Source: Planctomycetota bacterium (GTDB taxonomy: Bacteria > Planctomycetota > SZUA-567 > JAFGNG01). Taken from it: 7,749 nucleotides of DNA. A program made the position numbers and the translations under genes. The stretch lies in contig JAFGNG010000042.1 in assembly GCA_016927125.1 (NCBI GenBank), positions 1 to 7,749 on the forward strand. Reading direction: 5' to 3'. Positions 1 through 5,845 of the stretch are shown here, piece after piece (the first letter of the stretch is position 1; each line of letters opens with the position of its first letter). The notes below the pieces were generated by a model, which saw nothing but the letters and a program-made list of their open reading frames with translations, was not told where the DNA came from and ran no database searches.

Positions 1-126
1 AAGCAGAACGGCGCCGCGCTCATCATTATTAACCGCAATCCCACCCCCCAGGACGCCTTTGCCGACCTGGTGCTGCGAGGCGAGATCGGCGTGGTCCTGC
101 CGGAGCTGGTGGGAATGGGAAAGTAA
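1..126 (+). CDS. Sir2-family NAD-dependent protein deacylase, C-terminal fragment
   Basis: Frame 1 is open from the window edge to TAA at 124-126 and gives the last 41 residues of a protein. It reads KQNGAALIIINRNPTP, then a short linker, then ADLVLRGEIGVVLPELV. This is the typical end of bacterial sirtuins (CobB/NpdA type): the strand carrying the INxxPTP motif, which helps bind the NAD adenosine, followed by ADLV.RG..G.VLP.L. Sirtuins remove acyl groups from lysines using NAD in the cytoplasm. The Rossmann core, zinc-binding cysteines and catalytic His lie upstream, outside the window, so activity and subclass cannot be judged. The next gene starts about 165 nt downstream on the same strand, which is too far to assume co-transcription. 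Family assignment rests on the terminal motif only. Confidence 0.8.
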   Translation, partial: KQNGAALIIINRNPTPQDAFADLVLRGEIGVVLPELVGMGK

Positions 127-292
127 TAAGTTGAGATCTTGAGATATATTTCTTCCTACAGCACCGCCTATAATTTAACTTGTTCACCCATAACTCTTAA
201 GATTTCCGTAACTCATAATAAAAAAATATTTTATGATTTATCAGTATGTTATATCAATCCGCCACTATTTCTGTATCATCTTGCTGATGTTA
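127..292. other. AT-rich intergenic spacer with a possible -10 box
   Basis: This stretch between the sirtuin stop and the oxidoreductase start is visibly more AT-rich than the genes around it. TATAAT occurs at 169-174 on the + strand and could be a -10 box. The hexamer 18 nt upstream (TATATT, 145-150) is a poor -35, and TTGAGA at 139-144 is too far away. I see no hairpin with a T-run to end the sirtuin transcript. A promoter for the downstream gene is plausible but weakly supported. Confidence 0.3.
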
Positions 293-1741
293 ATGCCAGA
301 AATTATCCAAGGAGGCATGGGAGCAGGAGTATCCGATTGGAAGCTTGCCCGTTCTGTCTCAATGAAAGGTTTGCTCGGAGTCGTCTCCGGGACAGCCTTG
401 GATCTCATCCCGGTCAGGCGCCTGCAAAACGGTGATCCCGGCGGCCATATGCGCCGTGCCCTGAAGTCATTCCCCGTTACTGAAATCGCTGACCAAATCC
501 TTGAGAAATACTATATTGCAGGCGGCAAGGCCTTTGATGCCCCGTATAAAGCAAAACCCATGGTCGGACTAGAACAAGCAATAGAACTCCAGCAACTTCT
601 GGTTGCCGGTGCCTTCGCGGAGGTATTTCTTGCCAAGGAAGGCCATGACGGTCTGGTCGGCATCAACCTGATGGAAAAACTCCAGCCGCCCATAATCCCG
701 ACCCTCTATGGGGCCATGCTGGCCGGGGTGGATGTGGTGATTGTCGGCGCGGGCATTCCGGTGAAGATCCCCGGGGTAATTGATAAACTTGTCAAGAACG
801 AAGCGGCCGTCCTCCCCTTGCATGTCCAGGGAGCAAGCGCCGGCACCAAATGGGTTCTAACCTTTGCTGCTAACAAGGTCATGCCTGCACCCCTGCCGAT
901 CTTGAAACGCCCAAAATTCTTTCCGATTGTCTCTTCCATCTCACTCGCCAACATGCTGCTCAAGAAATCCGATGGACAGATTGATGGCATGATTATTGAG
1001 GCTTCTTCTGCCGGCGGACACAATGCCCCGCCTCGCGGTAAGCTGCAACTTGATCCCCAGGGGGAACCAATCTATGGCGAGCGGGACGAGATTGACCTGG
1101 AAGCCTTCAGGGATCTGGGCCTTCCCTTCTGGCTCGCCGGTTCTTACGGGACGCCGGAACAGCTTGAGAATGCCAGGATCGCCGGCGCGGCGGGAATCCA
1201 GGTCGGAACCCTCTTTGCTTTCTGCGAAGAATCCGGCCTGCGCGAGGATCTCAAAACCAAGTTTATTGAAATGACGCTCAGCGGTAAACACCAGGTCTTC
1301 ACCGACCCCCTCGCCTCCCCCACCGGCTTTCCCTTCAAGGTTCTCTCCGTAAGTGGAAGTAACTCTGAAGCTGAAATCTATGATAATCGCGGCCGGGTTT
1401 GCGATTGCGGTTACCTGCGCGAGGCGTATGAACTGCCGGATGGTTCCCTCGGGTGGCGGTGCGCTGCCGAAGAGGGCGAGAGCTTTGTGCGCAAGGGTGG
1501 GATCAGGGAAGATACCGCTAACCGGAAATGCCTCTGCAACGGCTTGATGGCGAACATCGGGCTGGAGCAGATCCAGGGTAACGGCTACCGCGAGTTGCCA
1601 CTGGTGACCTGCGGGAGCGATGCTATCGATTTGAAAAAGATTATTCCCCCCGGGAAAAAATCCTACTCCGTGGAAGATGCTATCGCCTACCTCTTCTCAC
1701 TCGATCTTGAAAAAGCCCCGGAGATGGTAGAAGTCGATTAG
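293..1741 (+). CDS. Nitronate monooxygenase / FabK-like FMN oxidoreductase (2-nitropropane dioxygenase family)
   Basis: The product is a 482-residue cytoplasmic flavoprotein of the nitronate monooxygenase/enoyl-ACP reductase II superfamily, a TIM barrel binding FMN. From Met at 293, residues 5-10 are IQGGMG, the family's N-terminal flavin loop. A glycine-rich VGAGIP is at 151-156. SSAGGHN near 238-244 carries the expected active-site His at 243. AGSYGTPE at 282-289 and AGAAGIQVGTLFAF at 297-310 form the phosphate-binding end of the barrel. The frame is open from ATG 233, but those residues (MIYQYVIS...) look non-coding and the family begins a few residues before IQGGMG, so 293 (or 287) is preferred. 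No strong ribosome-binding site precedes either. After the barrel comes a cysteine-bearing tail (C370, C372, C390, C413, C415, C440). Substrate is unknown: nitronates, enoyl thioesters or a polyketide/fatty-acid partner are all possible. Confidence 0.85.
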   Translation: MPEIIQGGMGAGVSDWKLARSVSMKGLLGVVSGTALDLIPVRRLQNGDPGGHMRRALKSFPVTEIADQILEKYYIAGGKAFDAPYKAKPMVGLEQAIELQQLLVAGAFAEVFLAKEGHDGLVGINLMEKLQPPIIPTLYGAMLAGVDVVIVGAGIPVKIPGVIDKLVKNEAAVLPLHVQGASAGTKWVLTFAANKVMPAPLPILKRPKFFPIVSSISLANMLLKKSDGQIDGMIIEASSAGGHNAPPRGKLQLDPQGEPIYGERDEIDLEAFRDLGLPFWLAGSYGTPEQLENARIAGAAGIQVGTLFAFCEESGLREDLKTKFIEMTLSGKHQVFTDPLASPTGFPFKVLSVSGSNSEAEIYDNRGRVCDCGYLREAYELPDGSLGWRCAAEEGESFVRKGGIREDTANRKCLCNGLMANIGLEQIQGNGYRELPLVTCGSDAIDLKKIIPPGKKSYSVEDAIAYLFSLDLEKAPEMVEVD

Positions 1742-1782
1742 AAGCCTACTCTTACCGCGCTTTAATCCCGATAACAATCTTC
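1742..1782. other. Convergent intergenic gap
   Basis: Only 41 nt separate the stop codons of the + oxidoreductase and the - PEP-CTERM gene. I see no hairpin here. The T-run at 1794-1800 on the + strand lies inside the 3' coding end of the minus gene (its Lys/Arg tail codons), and could serve the + transcript only without a recognisable stem. Confidence 0.4.
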
Positions 1783-3168
1783 CTATACCTGCCTTTTTTT
1801 ACGCCGCAGAAAGGCTCCTGTGCCGATAGCCAAGAGGCAGAGCGTCGCCGGTTCGGGAACCGTTGCCATCAGGTTAGTGAAGATGCCGTTGTCGATGGGG
1901 AAATTGAGCGCCAAGAATTCGCTGCGCAGATCCTCATCAAAGCCGTGGGATAAGGCGGCCACCATCAAGGTGGCGCGGAAGGCATCAGCCGCGGCATTGT
2001 CGTTCATCGGATCATAGAGGTCTGCCCAATCGCTGTTGAAGTTCTGCAGTAACTCCATCATGCGCTGGAGGGGGATGCGATATCCCTGCCCGGAGTTCTC
2101 CGCGTGTTCACAGAACTTGAAAGCAATGGTCATGAAGGTTTCGGTAGTTTCATCATCCGGGGTATTCGGATCATTCCAGGAGCTGAATTGCCTCCCGCCA
2201 TCAAGGTATTGTTCATAGTAATCGCGGACAATCCTCATGCTGCCAATAACCTGGTGCTTGATGTCCAAAACCAGGTCATCGCTCAACCCATAGCTGGCCG
2301 CGTTGTTAATGATTTCATAGCCCGTCGCGTGCTGATAGATTTGTGCCATGGTCTCGGAGTAGATCTCGCTGGCGCAGCCATCGGTGTTATAGCCGAAGAA
2401 ATATCCCGCCGGAGAGTTGAGCGTGACATTGTGCCCCATCTCATGCATGAAAGAGGAATATTCTATGGTTCCACTCACTGCGCCGGTGCTAGCCGCGAAC
2501 GCCGCATAGGGCCGGGTAAACCACAGCGAGTACTGCCCGCCGGAGATATTAGGATCACGGTACATCACCTGTTTGAAATCTCCGTCATAACCGTCAACAT
2601 CGCCGTTGGCAAAGTCGTACTGGATGGTTGCGGCCACATTCAAAACATATTCTATGGTGTCCCTGGAGACCATGCCAAAGTGAGAGTCTTCATAATAGGT
2701 GATGTTGGACGGCGGCGAGTAACCCGGGATCTTGCTATACAGGTGGAGGGGTTGATAGGTAATCATAACCGACAACTCTTCCGGCAATGCTACCGGCGTG
2801 ATCACCGGGGCGGTGAACCGGACCTGGGTTTCGGCAGAGTCGGTGGTGCCATCGGGGTAATTCGAGGTGACGGTAACAAGGTAATTATTGGTAAGATCGG
2901 TATAAGTATGTTGCGCCGGGAACCAGGAGACCTCCGGCGCGGAGCCATCGCCCCAATCCCAGATGAAGGGTGAGCTGGGGCAACTCCAATCGACCCCGTT
3001 CATGTCTACAAACCCGGTCGACAAATCCTGTGAGATCATTCCCAACGCCATGGTCGAAGGGGCGCCGAAAATTTGCTCCTTGAAGTCAAACGCCTCCGTA
3101 TGCCCAGCAAACAGCAGCCCGGCCAGGATACTGACTGCCAGAATCTTATATATCATTAACTTTTTCAT
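1783..3168 (-). CDS. Secreted PKD-domain protein with HEMGH metallopeptidase-like motif and PEP-CTERM sorting signal
   Basis: This 461-residue protein has a signal peptide at about 1-26 (KK near the start, hydrophobic core, likely cut after HTEA). A PKD-like segment follows at about 60-118, with WDWGDGS at 70-76 and HTYT at 87-90. A large domain then carries HEMGH at 242-246. Downstream E268 (or E272) is a candidate third zinc ligand, giving HExxH-x21-E, a spacing compatible with M60-like gluzincins. The C-terminus is a PEP-CTERM signal: VPEP at 437-440, a hydrophobic stretch, then RRKKR. Such signals send proteins through an exosortase to the outer surface or extracellular matrix; no exosortase gene is in the window. 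The ATG at 3168 has a good ribosome-binding site (GGGAG, about 3173-3177). Export and sorting are well supported. Peptidase activity is inferred from one motif. The physiological substrate is unknown. Confidence 0.8.
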   Translation of the reverse strand: MKKLMIYKILAVSILAGLLFAGHTEAFDFKEQIFGAPSTMALGMISQDLSTGFVDMNGVDWSCPSSPFIWDWGDGSAPEVSWFPAQHTYTDLTNNYLVTVTSNYPDGTTDSAETQVRFTAPVITPVALPEELSVMITYQPLHLYSKIPGYSPPSNITYYEDSHFGMVSRDTIEYVLNVAATIQYDFANGDVDGYDGDFKQVMYRDPNISGGQYSLWFTRPYAAFAASTGAVSGTIEYSSFMHEMGHNVTLNSPAGYFFGYNTDGCASEIYSETMAQIYQHATGYEIINNAASYGLSDDLVLDIKHQVIGSMRIVRDYYEQYLDGGRQFSSWNDPNTPDDETTETFMTIAFKFCEHAENSGQGYRIPLQRMMELLQNFNSDWADLYDPMNDNAAADAFRATLMVAALSHGFDEDLRSEFLALNFPIDNGIFTNLMATVPEPATLCLLAIGTGAFLRRKKRQV

Positions 3169-3170
3169 AA

Positions 3171-3178
3171 TTCTCCCT
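3171..3178 (-). promoter_or_regulatory. Ribosome-binding site of the PEP-CTERM gene
   Basis: On the minus strand AGAGGGAGAA precedes the ATG at 3168 by about 4-5 nt, a strong purine-rich Shine-Dalgarno sequence. It supports this start over later Met codons at residues 5, 40 or 44. Confidence 0.65.
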
Positions 3179-3218
3179 CTTTCCTGCTAGCAAGCCAATA
3201 TCTTATGAATCCTTCTGT

Positions 3219-3280
3219 AATATAGCCCCGGAGGACCCTCAAATGATCCCAAATTTTATTTATTTTTTTGGATTTTTTTC
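3219..3280 (-). promoter_or_regulatory. Candidate promoter with phased upstream A-tracts for the PEP-CTERM gene
   Basis: Reading the minus strand, a TATATT hexamer (3224-3219) could be a -10 box about 50 nt before the ATG. No good -35 lies at 16-18 nt: TTGAGG at 3242-3237 is only 12 nt away. Upstream are two exact A7 runs (minus strand) at 3273-3279 and 3263-3269, ten bases apart, and a shorter AAAA at 3254-3257, so the tracts are in helical phase. Such arrays bend DNA and can act as UP-type elements. The A-tracts are certain; the promoter call is tentative. Confidence 0.35.
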
Positions 3281-3287
3281 GACGTCG
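3280..3287. promoter_or_regulatory. CGACGTCG palindrome, possible operator
   Basis: An 8-bp perfect palindrome, CGACGTCG, sits next to the phased A-tracts upstream of the PEP-CTERM gene. It could bind a dimeric regulator, but its short length means chance is not excluded. Confidence 0.2.
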
Positions 3288-3329
3288 GATAGCTACAAGA
3301 TTACGGAATTGAGATGGTGGACGTGTTAT

Positions 3330-3352
3330 GGTTATGCTTATAGAGCATAATC
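3330..3352 (-). terminator. Weak hairpin after the zinc-ribbon gene
   Basis: TTATGCT (3332-3338) and AGCATAA (3344-3350) form a 7-bp stem with a 5-nt loop. A G-T and a G-C pair extend it to 3330/3352. It begins about 16 nt past the zinc-ribbon stop. The stem is AT-rich and no U-run follows on the minus strand, so it is at best a weak terminator or a 3' stabiliser. Confidence 0.3.
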
Positions 3353-3367
3353 CTGCTGAAAATAATA

Positions 3368-3583
3368 TTATCGGTTCGGAAGAAACCAGTGGATGTATCC
3401 GCAGTGATCGCAGACATAGCATTGCGCGGTCGCATTCGCCCAGTCAAAATTGAAAAAAGTGGCGACCGCGGTATTGAGTTGCGCTTCCCGCTGCCAAAAA
3501 AGATCATTCTTGCAAATTTCGCAGTGTAGTGGTTGTCCCGCTACCAGAACTTCTTTCGGGTTTGAATCTCCGAATAATCCCAC
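3368..3583 (-). CDS. Small zinc-ribbon protein
   Basis: A 71-residue protein of unknown function. It starts MGLFGDSNPKEVLVAG and carries CEIC at 21-24 and CYVCDHC at 55-61, so C21/C24 and C58/C61 would make a zinc ribbon with C55 as an extra cysteine. A hydrophobic/aromatic stretch with FFNFDWAN (43-50) lies between the knuckles and the end is YIHWFLPNR. I recognise this as resembling small conserved proteins found in varied bacteria, with no assigned role. The start is GTG at 3583, supported by GAGGAGA on the minus strand about 7 nt upstream. It begins 12 nt after the acetyltransferase stop and is likely translated from the same mRNA as that gene and the MscS gene. A nucleic-acid or protein-binding role is possible but unproven. 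Confidence 0.75.
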   Translation of the reverse strand: MGLFGDSNPKEVLVAGQPLHCEICKNDLFWQREAQLNTAVATFFNFDWANATAQCYVCDHCGYIHWFLPNR

Positions 3584-3585
3584 GA

Positions 3586-3594
3586 TTGTCTCTC
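3586..3594 (-). promoter_or_regulatory. Ribosome-binding site deciding the GTG start of the zinc-ribbon gene
   Basis: The minus strand reads GAGGAGAGACAATC directly before GTG at 3583. This strong Shine-Dalgarno in the 12-nt gap supports the non-ATG start and argues that this small ORF is real. Confidence 0.6.
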
Positions 3595-3595
3595 C

Positions 3596-4087
3596 TCAGT
3601 CTTGGAAACAGAATCTGAAATAAAGCTGCTCTTTCAGGTCTTTAATTTCAAAATCATCCAATCTTTTAAATCCAACTCTTTTTAGCAGGTTTTGCAGACG
3701 GATATTTTTTACATTCGTATTTGTCCATATTTCTGCGTAGACACCTTGAGATTGTTTAACCATCTCATGAAATAGATCCAGGGCTGCAGTGCTGACTCGT
3801 GCCTCTGGAATAATATAAGTATCCACGATATAAGCAATGTGTGCAGGTATCCATTCACGATCCCTGCTGTCAAGAAAAGTTAGTAAACCCACAATCTTCT
3901 CGTTGCTCGCAACAACAAGGACTTTTGATTCTGCTATCTGTTTGGCAAGCCGCTCAGACCACGCACTTTCGCATACTGCAGTATCAGCTTCAGGGACAGC
4001 TTCCGGTTCTTCGCTTTGAAAGCGTTTCCAAAGTGAGATAATCTCGTCAATTTGGTTAGTTCTTGCTGCCTGGATTTTAAATTTCAT
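3596..4087 (-). CDS. GNAT-like N-acetyltransferase with atypical acetyl-CoA motif
   Basis: The product is 163 residues, a normal length for a single-domain GNAT. The order of elements fits the fold: an N-terminal strand and helices, VLVVASNEKIVGLLTFL (about 56-72) as strands 2-3, AYIVDTYIIPEAR (about 84-96) as strand 4, a helix, and NIRLQNLLKRVGFKRLDDF (about 127-145), which matches the usual N..A..LY...GF motif. The acetyl-CoA pyrophosphate loop, normally Q/RxxGxG/A after strand 4, reads RVSTAA here and lacks both glycines. The enzyme may bind acyl-CoA differently, or the fold may be used for something else. The substrate cannot be told. The ATG at 4087 lies 3 nt after the MscS stop and the gene is followed 12 nt later by the zinc-ribbon gene, so it is the middle gene of an operon. 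Confidence 0.7.
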   Translation of the reverse strand: MKFKIQAARTNQIDEIISLWKRFQSEEPEAVPEADTAVCESAWSERLAKQIAESKVLVVASNEKIVGLLTFLDSRDREWIPAHIAYIVDTYIIPEARVSTAALDLFHEMVKQSQGVYAEIWTNTNVKNIRLQNLLKRVGFKRLDDFEIKDLKEQLYFRFCFQD

Positions 4088-4090
4088 TGT

Positions 4091-5197
4091 TTATTCTGTT
4101 TCCGGTGACTTATGGATATTATGAATCGTCCAGGTCGGGTAGGCCAGGTTGATATTGTCCACCTGGTAGAAGGCTTCGAGGATGCCGTCGCAGATCTTGC
4201 TGGTCGTCCCCCGCCGCCGCCGTACCGGGGTAAGGTAGCGCAGCGTCAGGGCGACGCCGTTGTCCTCGATCTTAGTGTAGACCACCGGGGAAAAATACTC
4301 GAAGCGGATCGCGTACTCCCGCTGCATCTTCTTGATATGCTTGCGCACCTCCTGCTCGATCTTTTCCGATTCCTCCTGCGCCTGCGCCAGGATAATCTCC
4401 CGCGCACGGTGCCAGTCGCTGTCGAAGGTGATGATGGTCCTGAGCTCGTTCCAGATAAAGGGGAAGCCCTTGGTGTAATTGGAGACTTTTTTGCGGAAGA
4501 CCGAGCTGTTGGGAATCATCACAATCCTGCCGGTGCTCTGGTCCCCGTCGACCCAATTGCCGACCTCCAGCAGGTGCGTCTGGAAGACACGGATATCAAT
4601 AATGTCTCCGATGGTTTCTTCCACCTCGATGCGGTCGCCGATGTCGAAGGGCCGCCGGATTACGATAAAGAGCCAGCCGACCATGCACAACAGCGTCTCC
4701 TGCAAAGACAACGCCAGGCCGGCGGCGAAGATCCCGAGGAAGGCCCCGATCCCCTCGAAGATGCCCGCCCAGATAAAGATCAGGCTCAGGAGGAAGATAA
4801 TGGTGGTGCCCCAGAAGACGGTCCGCCGGATCTTGTGACGAGTGCTGAGATCATCCGAAGCCCGCTGCAATACCCGCTGGATAATGCTGCCGGCGGCGAA
4901 GATCAGCAAGGCGGAGATCAGGGTGTAGAGCAGTTTGCCAATAAGATTCCCGGCGGAGAAATACTCCTCGAAGAGATCCTTGATCTTAAGATCAAACCCG
5001 AAAACAAAGGTAGCTGAAATCAACGCCACCAGGGAAAGCGCAAAGACGATGTAGGAGAATAGGGTGATTTTTTTTCCGCGCAGGAAGGCCTTGTGCAGCA
5101 CCAAAATAAACAACACCAGGCCGAAGACGCCCAGGCCGAAAAGCAACGCCCCGAGCCAGGCGGGGCTGGACATCAAGAGGGTTTCAGTTTCAGGCAT
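4091..5197 (-). CDS. MscS-family mechanosensitive ion channel
   Basis: A 368-residue inner-membrane protein. Hydrophobic segments lie at about 11-36, 43-68, 84-106, 126-150 and 151-180. The last is the Gly/Ala-rich pore helix (GAFLGIFAAGLALSLQ) that leads into RRPFDIGDRIEVEETIGDIIDI (181-202), the MscS beta-domain signature. IVMIPNSSVF (225-234) is the second family hallmark. The rest is the cytoplasmic alpha/beta vestibule, with a charged helix at about 262-296. These channels open under membrane tension to release solutes after hypo-osmotic shock. At five predicted segments it is longer than E. coli MscS (three). The ATG at 5197 has GGGGAG on the minus strand about 9 nt upstream and a good promoter at 5234-5262. 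It is the first gene of a three-gene operon. GTG, TTG or later Met starts (residue 9) are less likely. Confidence 0.9.
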   Translation of the reverse strand: MPETETLLMSSPAWLGALLFGLGVFGLVLFILVLHKAFLRGKKITLFSYIVFALSLVALISATFVFGFDLKIKDLFEEYFSAGNLIGKLLYTLISALLIFAAGSIIQRVLQRASDDLSTRHKIRRTVFWGTTIIFLLSLIFIWAGIFEGIGAFLGIFAAGLALSLQETLLCMVGWLFIVIRRPFDIGDRIEVEETIGDIIDIRVFQTHLLEVGNWVDGDQSTGRIVMIPNSSVFRKKVSNYTKGFPFIWNELRTIITFDSDWHRAREIILAQAQEESEKIEQEVRKHIKKMQREYAIRFEYFSPVVYTKIEDNGVALTLRYLTPVRRRRGTTSKICDGILEAFYQVDNINLAYPTWTIHNIHKSPETE

Positions 5198-5233
5198 ATG
5201 AATATGCTCCCCATTGCCATTGCGGCAACCTGT

Positions 5234-5262
5234 ATTTTACTCTGAATGGCAAGCCGGGTCAA
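5234..5262 (-). promoter_or_regulatory. Sigma70-type promoter of the MscS operon
   Basis: On the minus strand TTGACC (5262-5257) and TAAAAT (5239-5234) are separated by exactly 17 nt; each differs from consensus at one position. Transcription would begin near 5227, giving a leader of about 30 nt before the ATG at 5197. Confidence 0.65.
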
Positions 5263-5289
5263 AGGGAAAGGGGAAAGAGATAAAAGATC

Positions 5290-5307
5290 GGAGTCAGGAG
5301 TCAGGAG
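5290..5307. repeat. Short tandem repeat GGAGTCA x2.5
   Basis: GGAGTCA is repeated at 5290-5296 and 5297-5303, followed by GGAG. It directly precedes the GC-rich REP-like element and may be part of its flank. Confidence 0.5.
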
Positions 5308-5312
5308 AACAG

Positions 5313-5379
5313 CCCCCTCACCCCTACCCTCTCCCAAAGGGAGAGGGGCCTCCCCTCTCGGCGGGAGGGGAATGAGGGG
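5313..5379. repeat. GC-rich REP-like element folding as a three-way junction
   Basis: Three nested stems are visible. CCCCTCA (5314-5320) pairs with TGAGGGG (5373-5379) and encloses two hairpins: CCCTCTCCC (5327-5335) with GGGAGAGGG (5339-5347, 3-nt loop), and CCCCTC (5352-5357) with GAGGGG (5365-5370). The CCCTCACCCCTACCCTCTCCC-type sequence resembles a widespread class of dispersed intergenic palindromes in bacterial genomes. It lies upstream of the MscS promoter and codes for nothing. The few bases between it and 5444 show no gene. Confidence 0.65.
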
Positions 5380-5443
5380 AGGGAGAGCAAGATAAAACCA
5401 GTGGTTTAGAAGTAGAGGCACAGCGAGCTGCGCCCAGTCAAAT

Positions 5444-5463
5444 CGCAGGCTGGAGAGCCTGCG
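5444..5463. repeat. REP-like hairpin, CGCAGGCT stem
   Basis: CGCAGGCT (5444-5451) and AGCCTGCG (5456-5463) form a perfect 8-bp stem with a GGAG loop, followed by a C-run. With no T-run on either strand it is more like a dispersed intergenic palindrome than a terminator. It lies between the MscS promoter and the tRNA promoter. Confidence 0.55.
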
Positions 5464-5530
5464 CCCCCCCTCCCGCACGCAATTGATGAATAACTCGTCA
5501 ATCCGGTTGCTTCCTAATCGGTAAAAACCC

Positions 5531-5558
5531 TTGACATCAGCGCGCAGGAGAATATCCT
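5531..5558 (+). promoter_or_regulatory. Promoter of tRNA-Pro
   Basis: A consensus -35, TTGACA (5531-5536), is followed after 16 nt by TATCCT (5553-5558), four of six matches to the -10 consensus. The predicted start is near 5565, leaving a leader of about 37 nt to be trimmed before the tRNA. Confidence 0.6.
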
Positions 5559-5601
5559 GTCTATCTGGCTTGTTTGCATGCGAGCCTGGCAACAGACAAT
5601 T

Positions 5602-5678
5602 CGGGGCGTAGCGCAGCTTGGTAGCGCGTTTGACTGGGGGTCAAAAGGTCGCAGGTTCAAATCCTGTCGCCCCGACCA
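5602..5678 (+). tRNA. tRNA-Pro (anticodon GGG)
   Basis: A full cloverleaf of 77 nt is present. The 7-bp acceptor stem is 5602-5608 (CGGGGCG) with 5668-5674 (CGCCCCG). The D arm GCGC/GCGC lies at 5611-5627. The anticodon arm is TTTGA/TCAAA at 5629-5645 with loop CTGGGGG, placing GGG at 5636-5638. The T arm at 5651-5667 has loop TTCAAAT. The discriminator is A5675 and CCA is encoded at 5676-5678. A GGG anticodon reads CCC and CCU proline codons. A promoter lies upstream and a terminator just downstream, so it is a single-gene unit. Confidence 0.97.
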
Positions 5679-5691
5679 TTCTTTAAAAACG

Positions 5692-5726
5692 GCCGTTCGG
5701 CGAGAAAGTCGAACGGCTTTCTCTTT
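5692..5726 (+). terminator. Terminator of tRNA-Pro with two alternative stems
   Basis: GCCGTTCG (5692-5699) pairs perfectly with CGAACGGC (5710-5717) across a 10-nt loop, followed by the T-rich TTTCTCTTT. A second stem, GAGAAAG (5702-5708) with CTTTCTC (5717-5723), overlaps the first, so the two cannot form together. The first, followed by the T-rich stretch, is the likely intrinsic terminator 14 nt after the tRNA. Confidence 0.7.
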
Positions 5727-5752
5727 GTCAGGACGAGACTTGTGGCGCTCAA

Positions 5753-5814
5753 GGTGCGGTTCGAACTGACGCACTCCAGAATCTCGCGCCTGGTCATAAA
5801 GTTCGAACCGCGCC
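5753..5814. repeat. Long inverted repeat of unknown role
   Basis: GGTGCGGTTCGAACT (5753-5767) pairs with AGTTCGAACCGCGCC (5800-5814): 15 bp with one G-T pair, around a 32-nt loop. Inside the loop TGAC (5767-5770) and GTCA (5793-5796), and CCAG (5776-5779) and CTGG (5790-5793), offer further pairing. An alternative local stem is GTGCG/CGCAC. Each arm contains the palindrome GTTCGAAC. No coding frame fits. A structured RNA, a protein-binding cruciform or a mobile-element end are all possible. Confidence 0.5.
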
Positions 5815-5845
5815 AGATGTCGGTCAGGTTCTGACTGAAATCGAA

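Noticed and set aside
233..292. N-terminal extension of the nitronate monooxygenase from ATG 233
   Set aside because: The added 20 residues are encoded by the AT-rich spacer, have no family counterpart, and the conserved region begins just after 293.
309..319. AAGGAGG followed by ATG at 317 as a start site
   Set aside because: The spacing is only 1 nt and the codons form the conserved IQGGMG motif, so this ATG is internal.
139..435. 98-codon + frame
   Set aside because: It overlaps the monooxygenase start in another frame and half of it is AT-rich spacer with no family features.
2104..2973. 289-codon + frame
   Set aside because: It lies wholly antisense to the PEP-CTERM gene, whose signal peptide, PKD, HExxH and sorting motifs show which strand is coding.
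3165..3422. 85-codon minus frame ending at the PEP-CTERM start
   Set aside because: It covers the A-tract promoter region (poly-Lys/Arg content) and overlaps the 3' end of the zinc-ribbon gene in another frame.
4112..5017. 301-codon + frame
   Set aside because: Antisense to the MscS gene; its Asp/Glu/Gly-rich composition is typical of a shadow frame.
5173..5592. 139-codon minus frame upstream of MscS
   Set aside because: It runs through the GC-rich palindromes and the promoter region and has low-complexity proline/glycine content with no family match.
5578..5769. 63-codon + strand frame with GVAQLGSAFDWGSKGRRFKSCRPD
   Set aside because: A translation of the tRNA-Pro gene itself, also a common annotation artefact.
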